Assembly: GCA_949751835.1 (NCBI GenBank)
Contig: CATKHK010000039.1
Location: 310,001 to 374,000 of the forward strand
Direction: 5' to 3'
Origin: Blepharisma japonicum
Taxonomy: Eukaryota; Ciliophora; Heterotrichea; Heterotrichida; Blepharismidae
DNA length: 64,000 nt
This document shows positions 31,888-41,385 of the stretch, in pieces. How positions within the stretch are numbered: the first letter of the stretch is position 1; every line of letters starts with the position of its first letter. Both the position numbers and the translations under genes were made by a program. A model generated the notes under the pieces. That model was not told where the DNA came from. It did not search any database and saw nothing but the letters and a program-made list of their open reading frames with translations.

Positions 31888-32221
31888 TTATATTGAATTA
31901 ATGATGCATAAGATTAGGAATATTTAGCACTAAAAGTCTTTAACATGTGAGCAAATGAAAACAATTATTTTCTTTTAAGAAAATATTCAAAATAGAATTT
32001 TGCATTAGATAAGACAGTTTTTTGTCTTTATTTTTTCAACCAAAACAAATAATTCAATTCAAAATAGGATAAATGCATTCATACAGGACAAAAAAAGTCT
32101 ATAGAAATATTAATCTGATATCCAAGAATTCACATTTACATCTTAATAAAGCATCCTACCTAATGAAACTTTAATAATTAAAAGATGTCATTTAGTTGAA
32201 TTTCTATTTTATATTTTTAAC

Positions 32222-34078
32222 TTAACCTTTTTTCTTTTCTCCTTCGTTAAAAATGAAATATGATTTTTTTGAAGGAGTAATCTCTTTACGGCTGTCGATT
32301 TTAGGGTTGTACAATCCTGGATAGACTTTTTCAGAATGCATGTTTACCTCGCTTGATCTTATTGGTATTGCTGATTTTTCATTAGATGCATAGTGTGGAA
32401 TATATTTTGCCGTAGGAGTTTGCGCATTTCTTTCAAATGTTTGGGGAATCTTTTCAATTCTTTTCCCTAAATTGTCAGCACGAGGAGAATAAAAATCTTT
32501 TGAGCTCACATATTTTTTTGATCTTAATTCCATTTCTTCGAGCCGTTTTATATCAAGGGCTAATAATTTTGCACCGTGATGGCAATAAAAGTTATTTTGC
32601 TGGCCCTTTAGTTTGCTATAATAACTTAAAAGGCATTCACCACAATGACTTTTGATGCATCCTGATATATGATAACTTTTATCATGCTTTAGGTTACTGC
32701 ATTTAATAGCTGGATTTTCTATTGCAAGGACTAATTCGCTATTAAGCAACGAGCTTTTCTCTTTAGGATAAGTAAATGATATATTTGGTTCCGTCTGACT
32801 CTTCTCCAAAGTATTTATTCTTGTATTAATGATGGCATTTTTATTTAAGTGAGATGCTGCTTTTGATTCAACTTGATTTGCAACAGTTTTATCATCAGCT
32901 TTTTGGGCTTTTGGCTTGGCCTCTGTTTTAATTTCATTAATTTTTTGGCTCAAAGTAGATATTTCTTTTTTAAATTTATTCTCTATATCTTGATATTTTT
33001 CTTGATAAGTAGAAAGTATTTTGTTTATTTTTGATGTTTCTATCCCTAAATTACTAATTTCTGCAAAGCCCTCCTTCAATAAAAATTCGTTTTCACTTTT
33101 TATCTTAACTAATTTAGAGTCAACTTTCTCAGATAATTTTTTTTCTATCTCATTGATTTTTTGTTTACAATTTTCATTTAAATCTTGGATTTTGTTAATA
33201 TGAAGAGATCAATCACAATTAAAATTTGAAATATTTGCTTTTATTTCATTAATTTCTTTTTTATTTTCTGCATCTTCATTGAGAATCTGCTGTGCAATTT
33301 CAGTAAATCTTTTTTCGAGTTCATCATAGTTTTGTTTGAAATTTTGAAAATATTTTTTATGCTGAGATATATCATAATTAATATTAGTAAATTTTGCTTT
33401 TATTTCATTAATTTCTTTTATATTTTCTGATTCTAGAGCTTTAATTCTTGTATCAGTGGATTTTTTTAACGAAATTTCTAAGTCTTTAACCTTATCGCTA
33501 CAGATTTTTTCTGTGTTTTTAAGGTATTGTTTTAAAAAAATATCAAACTTTTGGTTTATTTGTTTATCAACAATAGATTCTATATCAACTTCAGTGAATA
33601 ATTTGCAAAGAATGTCTTGATTATCTGAAATTGTAAATATAAGTGGCTTAATTTTGTTAATAGCAGCTTCTCTAGAAAGTAAAAGTGCTTGATAAAAGGG
33701 ATCGTTTGTATCTCTTTGGATCTTGCGTAAATTATTAAGATCATTTAGTCATTTATTAGCAAGCTTAAAGCCATAATTTAGCTGCTTAAGGTATTCTTGA
33801 ATCGTTGTATGTATTTTTGAAACTTTATAGCTAGATTTTTCTAAGATTGTATTTTTTACAGATGATGCCTCTCCTAGGTAGTTCTCTAAGAACGATCTAA
33901 CAGATCGTACAGTTTCTAAATTAGGCTTAGCGCCAAGTTTTAATACATTATGCATACTTTTTTTATCCATTATATGAGGGCCAACATGCTGAGTACAAAT
34001 ATAAATACTTGATGCACAATCGCATATGTATTTAGGAACATCATTGCATCTTTCTTGAAAACACTTAGGCTGAGCCAT
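32222..34078 (-). CDS. Zinc-finger coiled-coil protein (array family L, copy C)
   Basis: 618 residues in one frame with TGA read as Trp at 33749-33751 and near 33210. Start MAQPKCFQERC keeps the N-terminal C-x4-C-x7-C-x-C-x6-C-x2-H-x3-H cluster. The helical segment FYQALLLSREAAINKI, the coiled coil and the second cluster KCSNLKHDKSYHISGCIKSH are conserved, as are NAQTPTAKYIPHYASNEK and SAIPIRSSE near the end. In the DNA between the L genes, large blocks are nearly identical to copy B, showing recent duplication or gene conversion. Confidence 0.85.
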
Positions 34079-34208
34079 TATTAATATCTCGTTCTATGCT
34101 TATGCTAATTTAAATTTCGGAATATAAAGAACCTCTAATTAAGTATAAAGCATACGAGAAAAAGAATTTAGGTGCTTAAATAAAAACTGAATTATACATA
34201 AATATAAA

Positions 34209-34251
34209 ACTTTCCCGAGGATGGCGCCATTCCGCGCATCCTCGGGAAAGT
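34209..34251. repeat. GC-rich perfect hairpin (15-bp stem, 13-nt loop)
   Basis: ACTTTCCCGAGGATG (34209-34223) is the exact reverse complement of CATCCTCGGGAAAGT (34237-34251). It lies in the spacer between the methyltransferase stop and the start of L copy C, in otherwise very AT-rich DNA. Confidence 0.92.
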
Positions 34252-34382
34252 AGAATATATTAAATTTGTAGAATCATGGCTTTATAATTTATTCGAAATT
34301 ATAAACTTTCACATTTAATAGAGGCATTTTATTTGTCTACAGGTCAATAATATTTTCATTCCAAAACGTCTATTAAATTTAC

Positions 34383-35408
34383 TTAAATAGCGACTGCATG
34401 TATAATGAATTCAGAAGCTGGGCTGACTTCCATATCAATATGGATGAATTCGTCTCTTAGAGAATTCTCAATTTTTTCAACTTTAAACCCACATTCTGTA
34501 AGCAAGCTTTGGCTTTCTTCCAAAGTCCTAATAGTTCTGGTGTCTTCCATTTCATGAATTATTGTATGTAGGTAATGTTTTGAGTGTTCCACCGCAAACT
34601 TGTCCATCCATTTAAACTTGCCTCCGACTTGCAACGCTTTTCTTGCATTTGAAATAATAGTCTTGGCATAATTATTGTCCCACTCGCATAGAGAATGCTT
34701 AATAATTATGCAATCATAGTCTGTAGGTAAATCTCCAAGCATATCTCCATTAATAGCCATAATCCTCTCTTGCAAATTATGCTCATAAATGTTGTTTAGA
34801 ATCATATCAACAACTTCATATTTCTCCAAAACTGCTCCAGTGATGTGAGGATATTGCTCTACCAAATATATCATAAAATTTCCTTCCCCACCTGCAAGCT
34901 CCAGAACTTTTTGGCACTCCCCTAGTCCAATATCCCTTAATCTTGAAATAAAAAGATTTTCTATTGCATTGACACCATCTCTATAAATTGGAAGAATTTC
35001 TCTATTACTCATAATTCCACTAAAATAATCACAGCCAAAATGTACATCATGACAGAATGCTTCACGTTTTATGGATTCTGGGTAACTACATAAATATTCA
35101 TACTTATAAGGCCATAAGAGAAGTTTCATAGATTTACTTAAGGAGTCATCTGTTAAAGCAGCAGATGATGGACTGTTGGACCATTGCTGGGTTTGCTCAT
35201 TATAAGAAAAATAGCCGTGAACTGAGAGAACTTTTAGCATGTGGTCAAGCTTGGCTTGGTTAGCAAATGTGAGCTCTGACAATTCAGAGAGAGTTTTTGG
35301 CTCCAAAAGAAGGGTGGGGAGATTTAAATCCAGCGCCGTGAAGAGCATGATCCCAAAGATAGGTGCGTAAGCATCCTTGTAGATCTTGGAAAGAATGGCT
35401 GGATTCAT
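34383..35408 (-). CDS. SAM-dependent O-methyltransferase (COMT/ASMT type)
   Basis: 341 residues, typical for this class. An N-terminal winged-helix dimerisation part (ALDLNLPTLLLEPKTLSELS) is followed by a Rossmann domain with motif I VLELAGGEGNFMIYL (~residue 170), a following acidic residue for SAM ribose, and KHSLCEWDNNYAKTII, the position of the catalytic HDW of plant COMTs. Here the pattern is H-x3-E-W, so the base may differ. Such enzymes methylate hydroxyls of small aromatics. The substrate is unknown; a link to quinone pigments of Blepharisma would be guesswork. It is the head of the tandem array and the only intact copy. Confidence 0.85.
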   Translation of the reverse strand: MNPAILSKIYKDAYAPIFGIMLFTALDLNLPTLLLEPKTLSELSELTFANQAKLDHMLKVLSVHGYFSYNEQTQQWSNSPSSAALTDDSLSKSMKLLLWPYKYEYLCSYPESIKREAFCHDVHFGCDYFSGIMSNREILPIYRDGVNAIENLFISRLRDIGLGECQKVLELAGGEGNFMIYLVEQYPHITGAVLEKYEVVDMILNNIYEHNLQERIMAINGDMLGDLPTDYDCIIIKHSLCEWDNNYAKTIISNARKALQVGGKFKWMDKFAVEHSKHYLHTIIHEMEDTRTIRTLEESQSLLTECGFKVEKIENSLRDEFIHIDMEVSPASEFIIHAVAI

Positions 35409-35978
35409 TTATGGGAAATCTGTGATTAAGATTTTGAGATTTGATTTATTCAACAAATGAACATTTTCGCTTTAAAAGGATAAAAGTTTTAATTGTGATT
35501 GGTTTTTATAATTTATTAATTTATAAGCAGTTTTGGGCTTAAAAAGTGCAGGATTGTTATTTCATAGAAAGAAGAATCATAGCCACAAGGCTGCTTAAAA
35601 AATAATTTAAAGTAATTATAGCATAGACTTAAGTAAGTAATAGTTTTTAAACATAAAATATAACTTAATATGCTTGATTTTTTAATTAAAATTAAATTAT
35701 ATCTTTATGTCTTTTATAGGGCATTTTTTAAAGAAATTTTATTAGATTTAATGAGTTTTTTGGTTAATTATTATAAAATATGAAATTTTCAATAAAAATT
35801 CTTTCCAAAAATTCTTAAGCGCTCAAAAGATCCGCTATTCTTCTTTTATAGTCCAATATTTTTAGCATCTAAAAGACAAAAGATCCAAATTAAAGAAAAA
35901 TTGGAACACAAGAAGAGCCTGAATTATAATCTTTCTACCCTGTTAATTAATTTTTTTATCAAATTAAAATGATAATAA
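35409..35978. other. Intergenic, divergent promoters
   Basis: About 570 bases of AT-rich sequence between the methyltransferase start and the next plus-strand gene. No further feature recognised. Confidence 0.5.
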
Positions 35979-37754
35979 ATGAAATCTAACAATTTTCAGA
36001 GTCTGTCATCAGATGATGAAGAAGTAAACATCAATTAGGCATCTGTTCGCACAGTCGAGATACAACGAGAGCTTGAAAACTTAAAAGAGCTAATGGGCAA
36101 AGCAAAAATCTCAGGTCCAGCATTTCAAACTTTTAAAATGCAAACATTTTCAAAAAAACAACAAATAAAAAATTTAGCATTCATAGAAAGTGTACATGAT
36201 ATTTTATTAAAATACTCTAAAGGTCCTGAGATTTATTCCCTTCTAGCGAATTTATGCACAAATTACAAAATTTCATTAAATATTCCAGAAACCCTATTAT
36301 TTATTTCATCTATCCAATACCCTGTATTTTTGCATACATATAAAGGCTATATCAACTGTGAAATTTCAAATAATTCCCTCGACTTATTTTTTACAAAAAC
36401 TGACGAAAATTCAAATGACAATAAATCCTACCCAAAATATATACATACTGCTATGAATGACCGAGTAAGGCTATGTTTTTCTATACAAGAAGCTAAAGAT
36501 TTATTTGCAAATTGCCCTCACTATACTCACAGGTTGCAAAAATATATAATACCTTCAACAAATTTTGCTTCAAAAATAAGGGTCCATTGGACATCTATAA
36601 ACAAATTGCCAAAAATGTACTCAATTTCAAATACAACCCCAATTATTTATAAGCAATATTATGAATCAAGGATTTTACCTCTATCTAAAAGCCAAAAAGC
36701 TGAAATAAATCATAACCAAAAACTTAAAACTTCACTTAATTTATCAACACCATTTAGACCAATATTAAGAGCGAAAACAAGGCAGCCATCTATAATAAAT
36801 AAAAATAAAAATCCAGAAAGTAATTTTGAGGAAGTAAACAGCTCATTTTTCCCACAAACGAGGAAAACCCATAAAAGATACTTCAGCTTAGGCGATTTCA
36901 CAGTAGAAGATCTTAATAAACAATCTGAGGAAACAGATTTTAGCAAATTCACAGTAAAAATTGATAATTATGATAAGATAAATGTAGTTGCTAGCTCTCA
37001 GCCTATCTCTGAAATAAATAATGAGCTTAAAGCGATTTCAAGCTTAATAAACACTTTTATGCTAAAAAAACAAAATTACCTTGAAGAGCTTTTAGTTGAT
37101 TTTATAAAAGACTCCAAAGGAAACTTTTTATTTTTAGCTTGTAAGAGATACAAGATAAAAGGCGAAAAACCTAATGAAAGATTTCCTTTAAAAAAACTCC
37201 CATCAAAACATAATATACAAATACCTTTCCCTGAAATTGTTATAAGTGAAAACCAAAGCCCAGAAAAAGACCAAGAAATTGATGAAAATTTGTATAAAAC
37301 TCGGATGATGGCTCACAAAGAACAAATTGCTATAGAAAAGGCACAGCTTTTAATAGAACAGCAAAGCTCAGAGCTGGAAATAAAAAAGGCCTTAAGTGTA
37401 AGCTTCACCGAAATTTCAGAAAATAATAAAGAGGATTATTTAATACAAAGAAAATCTGATAAAAATGGAAAAATTCCTTATAATATTATAGGAATTATGC
37501 CACATAATAAAAACAACCAATTAATTTCTTTTATTGAAAAGCAAAAAGAGCCAGCTTTAAAACCGCTTCGACATAAAGAAAGATCTAAAAATTTATTTTG
37601 AATTGGCAGTCATCAGATTTCTCCTATGAAATATACAGAAATTATGTCAAAATCTATAGATAAAATTGCAAAAAATTTTGACAAACGAAAAAGAGCTGCT
37701 GAAGAAGGAAGAAAAGGAAATAAAAATGAAATTATAAATAATTCGCTAATTTAG
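35979..37754 (+). CDS. Protein of unknown function, 586 residues
   Basis: Two exons: 35979-36023 and 36039-37754, split by a 15-nt intron (GTAAACATCAATTAG, 36024-36038). TGA at 37599-37601 is read as Trp and extends the protein by ~50 residues to TAG. The N-terminus is acidic (SSDDEEA) and then helical; residues ~75-190 look globular with Cys, Tyr and His; the C-terminal half is Lys/Ser/Glu-rich with a coiled coil near EQIAIEKAQLLIEQQSSELE. No family recognised. The stop is 5 bp from the stop of the convergent neighbour. Confidence 0.8.
36024..36038 (+). other. 15-nt intron of unknown gene at 36 kb
   Basis: GTAAACATCAATTAG; it ends in the only in-frame TAG between the ATG at 35979 and the long frame. 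Confidence 0.85.
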
Positions 37755-37759
37755 ACCAA

Positions 37760-39046
37760 TTAATCATGTATAGGGATATATTTAAAGCATTTAAGTGGCC
37801 CATATTCAACTCCATTCACAAATACTGAAGTGCTGCTCCACTCTATATTGGTCCAGTCTAAGTTTTTGTATATCACAGACACATAATTTTCATCCAGTGG
37901 AACTCTGTTTTCTTTCATAAATTCAATATCTTTAAACATGATAGGGAATTTCACCTCAGCCCATCGATATTTATCCTGATGCTCAAAAATCTGATCCTCT
38001 TCTCCTTCACTCACCAGTGAAATTTCAAATCTCTTATTACAAGTTTCAACATAAAGCGCATTTTCTTTTAATTTTGCACTTACAAATTCAGCTTCATCCC
38101 AGCCTTTATCTCCGAAGTTTTCTAATGAATAAGGAATAGCTGGCTCAAAACTAATATTAAAAATAAAATAAGTCCCAGGGATAATTTTCATTGTTTTTGT
38201 ATTTAAACTAGGTTTTTGTCTGATTTTAGGGAAATCTGTAGGCATTTTTTTAGCCATTTCGACCAGTTCTTCAAGCTTTCCTAATGATGGCAGCAAAATA
38301 ATCCTTTCAGGCTTGATGCTGTGCCCTTCATAATTTGTGCATCTTTTGCTCCTGATTCCATTTCTTATGCAGCTGATATAGTTGTTTCTACCTTTAGTGA
38401 CTCTAGCAATTACGGCTACACCTTCATATTGAGAACTTAGGTCATTTCATATATTAATGAGGCCTACATGATGCATGGCGGCTACAATATCCGATTCGCT
38501 CGTATAGACTTCATTTCCCCACAATTGCCGCTCTTTTACTTGTTTGTTTAAAGGAGTTATATATTCTCTAGCTATCCTTATTTCGATAAGCTGCTGCAAA
38601 TAAGGTGTTAGATCTGGCCATGGGACTCCAGGTTTGTATAAGAATTTTTCAACGATAGGAAGGGCTTGACTATCTACTGGATGTTCAACAGCTGTAAATG
38701 ACTCTTCGCTTTCACTTTCGCTGCGTTTACTTCAGTCTGGTTTGTCATAAGAATTTTTAGCTTTTTTTCTTCCGCGGCCGGCTAAAGCTTGTTTTCGCTT
38801 GGACTCACTTTTTTTAGTTCTTGTGCCTCGAGGATTCCTTCTGTCAGTACGAAAACTATAAGTACTCCTTTGGGTTTTTTTCCTGCGTAATTTCATAACA
38901 CCGAGCTCATTATCAGAATGTGACTTATTAGACCCTTTATCTTCCTCTTCTTCGCTTTTTAGGGGCTCTTCTTCAATATCATCTTGCGACTCAATTTCAT
39001 CTGAACTACCGCTGCTTTCATCTTTAGACGATCTTTTCCCATCCAT
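37760..39046 (-). CDS. Rxt3-like (histone deacetylase complex) protein
   Basis: 428 residues with TGA read as Trp near 38732 and 38450. The N-terminal third is acidic then basic (SESKRKQALAGRGRKKAK), suggesting a nuclear protein. The C-terminal part contains RQLWGNEVYTSESDIVAAM followed by HHVGL, very similar to the LWGTxxYTDDSDIVA...HSG signature of the Rxt3 family, whose yeast member belongs to the Rpd3L deacetylase complex. The assignment rests on this motif. The frame ends 5 bp from the convergent gene at 35979-37754. Confidence 0.7.
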
Positions 39047-39134
39047 CTTAAATATATAAATGTTATTATTATTTGCCTAATGGCTAGTCTTTTAGCCTAT
39101 AATAATATTTTTAATGATTTTTATTAGAGTTATT

Positions 39135-39974
39135 TTAAGCTAAGAAGGAAAGAACCAACCCCCCAAAAATCATGAATATTGCGCTTGCTCCTGAATCTGA
39201 AGAATACTTGTAAATTTTCCTATCATTTAGAGGTTGGACATACCTGTAATTTCCTCCTGAATTATTGGCCATGAGAATTCCCCTGAAAAAGTCTAATTGG
39301 GCTAAGCTGGCTGATTCTTTATGGGTTTTAATTACCCATGTGATACCTTCTCCACAGCTAGGCACTGTATAAGACCCAGTATAATTATAATAGTTCCATA
39401 GGTATTTAGGCCCAGGAATTGCTTCTGGCATTCTAATAGTAGCGCCACTTGGATTATTAAAAGAATCAATAAGTGACTCAATAAAGAAATTAGAAGTTCC
39501 CCACTCATAAATAATTGCCAAAATCATAATGTTGCCAGTAGTCAGACTCTTGTGTTCGAATTGGACTTCAATTTCGTTAGGGTTACTAAGGGCATAAATA
39601 TCACTCCCATCATTATTAAATCTATGTTCAGATGGGTAGTGGACCTTAATAGTTTGAATGTGGTAAGAATCTATAAGGGCTTCACCAGCACTGGTGAGGT
39701 TTGAGTAACCAAAATCTGCGTTTAGGACGAAGTTTACATATGGATTGTAAGTGGGCTTGAGGTGGCGCTCACTCCAGTCAAGTTTAAAATAGGCATAGTT
39801 AGCATCGTTGTCGTTTTCATGCAACTCAAGACCGGCATAGGTCGTTGTGATGTTGATCGGAGATTGACTTAGGCCATTGACGCAATAGCTGGACCACTCA
39901 ACTCCATGATAATCGTATGAGAAAGATTGGGATGCAGCTATCCCAAGAAAACTCATAAGCAGCGTTAAAGCCAT
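39135..39974 (-). CDS. Alpha-carbonic-anhydrase-like protein, zinc site incomplete, predicted GPI anchor
   Basis: 279 residues with signal peptide (MALTLLMSFLGIAASQS) and a hydrophobic C-terminus (ASAIFMIFGGLVLSFLA) after a small-residue site, as in GPI-anchored proteins. The fold motifs QSPINI and PSEHRFNNDG mark an alpha-carbonic anhydrase. The zinc ligands do not: the usual FHFHWG is IKVHYP (first His is Lys, second His kept) and the third ligand in ELHLVH is Gln in EVQFEH. With one of three His left, CO2 hydration is unlikely, as in animal carbonic-anhydrase-related proteins. N-glycosylation sites are present (NITT, NYTGS, NNSGG). Confidence 0.88.
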   Translation of the reverse strand: MALTLLMSFLGIAASQSFSYDYHGVEWSSYCVNGLSQSPINITTTYAGLELHENDNDANYAYFKLDWSERHLKPTYNPYVNFVLNADFGYSNLTSAGEALIDSYHIQTIKVHYPSEHRFNNDGSDIYALSNPNEIEVQFEHKSLTTGNIMILAIIYEWGTSNFFIESLIDSFNNPSGATIRMPEAIPGPKYLWNYYNYTGSYTVPSCGEGITWVIKTHKESASLAQLDFFRGILMANNSGGNYRYVQPLNDRKIYKYSSDSGASAIFMIFGGLVLSFLA

Positions 39975-40598
39975 TGTAATTTATTTACGAAACTAATTCA
40001 AACGCCGTTATTTAGATTTGGAATTTTCTTATAAATAAATAAATCCTAGCATCTTATGACTGAAGCGAAAAATAACTATCCTAAATTTTTGGCTAACATT
40101 ATAATTCATCAAAAGTGCTTTATTATTTTAAAATAATATAAATAAAACCTTTTGGCTCAAATTTTCACTAGTAAACTTATTTACAATTCAAAAAAATTAT
40201 GTCCACTCATATGATACTTTTAATTTTTATTGAATATTTTTCCTTATAAGAAATTATATTGAAATGAATTTAAATGATTCTCTTTATAAGTAAGTTTTGG
40301 ATTTAAGTCAATATAGCTTAGCATGCTATGTTGGTGAGCCATTAATAGGGCTTTAAGACTGATTTTTTTCTAAACGATTATAATAATGAAGAGATTATAA
40401 TTTAATTTATTTCTAATTGAAAATAATTAAGCATTATCTTATTTTTTAGCTTTATGATAAAAAATCTATAATTAATTCATTTTAGAATAAAATAATTTCG
40501 ATAAAACTAAAATAAATTATTAGAACTAATACCATGATTGCTAAAGCGAAATTTTAGATTTCTCATTATTTGCTCCAGCTGAGATATATTAAATTAAA
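39975..40598. other. Intergenic upstream of tRNA
   Basis: About 620 AT-rich bases with no coding frame or repeat that I recognise. Confidence 0.5.
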
Positions 40599-40671
40599 TC
40601 AGAGATAGTGGAAGGGTTCCCACGGCTGCCGCTCATAACGGCCACTCCAGGTTCGATTCCTGGTCTCTGAC
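40599..40671 (+). tRNA. tRNA-Met (CAT), atypical arm spacing
   Basis: Acceptor arms TCAGAGA (40599-40605) and TCTCTGA (40664-40670) pair fully. The T arm CCAGG-TTCGATT-CCTGG is perfect and gives a B box. The D stem is GTGG/CCAC. The anticodon loop CTCATAA with stem GCCG/CGGC gives anticodon CAT (40634-40636). A T-run follows at 40672, as for Pol III termination. Oddities: three bases instead of one between D and anticodon stems, a three-base variable loop, a U1-A72 pair and a fifth anticodon pair that does not form. Confidence 0.7.
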
Positions 40672-40990
40672 TTTTTTCTATTTTTCTATATAGTAAAATA
40701 TTAAAATTAAAGAAGAAAAAAATAACTTTCTCTATTTTTATTAAAAGAACAGCATCATTATCATAATAAATAATATCAATAGCTAAATATTATAGCAAAA
40801 ATTTGGCAAATTAGCATTTTTATTTATATCAAAAATATTTTTCTAATAGTTTGAGACATAACAACAAAACACTTCATCCTAAAATTTCATTTAAAATAGT
40901 AGTCTCTACTAAGATAGTTATGGCTTAAATCTTCTAAAATGGTAAATAAGATAGCTCTATTTTTCATTACTTAATAATTATCTAATTATC
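40672..40990. other. Intergenic with Pol III terminator
   Basis: Begins with TTTTTT, the likely tRNA terminator. The remaining ~310 bases are AT-rich; nothing else is recognised. Confidence 0.5.
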
Positions 40991-41371
40991 ATGCTACGAA
41001 AATTATTCGAGCAAGCCAAAGCTCCAGCAGCTCAAAAACTCAGCCGAAAGGATCCAGATTTCAAAACTCCTCTCCCTGATTTCAAAGGTCAAAGACGTGA
41101 TCCTTGGAATTATAAAGGTGGCATCCCTTCATCCAAAATATCAACTGAAATGAGATACCGTCACTCCCCCGCTCTTGATATGCAGCCTCGTGATATCAGA
41201 ATTAAAACTTGGCTTGCTTTATTTGCCTTTATTGCCTGATATGTTGGTGTCTTCTCATTTATTGCCCATCGTTTGTCCTCTGATGACCTTGACACCCTTG
41301 AAAAAGACGCCAGACAACAAATAGAAATCAGGAAAAAAATCAAGCAAGAATTTATTGATGATGAAGAATAA
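40991..41371 (+). CDS. Small single-span membrane protein, possibly mitochondrial
   Basis: 126 residues with TGA (41237-41239) as Trp inside the membrane span IKTWLALFAFIAWYVGVFSF. The basic, acid-free start MLRKLFEQAKAPAAQKLSRK could be a mitochondrial presequence. The C-terminus is charged (LEKDARQQIEIRKKIKQEF). This profile resembles small accessory subunits of respiratory complexes, but I recognise no specific one. Its stop is 14 bp from the stop of the convergent ARF-GEF gene. Confidence 0.75.
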
Positions 41372-41385
41372 AATAATGAATTATT

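Larger units (their letters stand above)
22925..35408 (-). repeat. Tandem array: methyltransferase / zinc-finger coiled-coil / tail-anchored coiled-coil units
   Basis: Reading the minus strand from 35408, the order O-methyltransferase (MT), large zinc-finger coiled-coil protein (L), small tail-anchored coiled-coil protein (S) repeats about four times. Unit 1: MT intact 34383-35408, L intact 32222-34078, S truncated 31297-31887. Unit 2: MT remnant ~30760-30866, L intact 28953-30626, S decayed ~27965-28615. Unit 3: MT remnant ~27588-27960, L intact 25547-27427, S decayed ~24268-25207. Unit 4: L fragment ~24052-24267, S intact 22925-23725. Non-coding spacers between units are also recognisably similar. 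Unit length is about 3.3 kb. This is a segmental tandem amplification in which L is kept and MT is lost from all but one unit. Confidence 0.85.
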
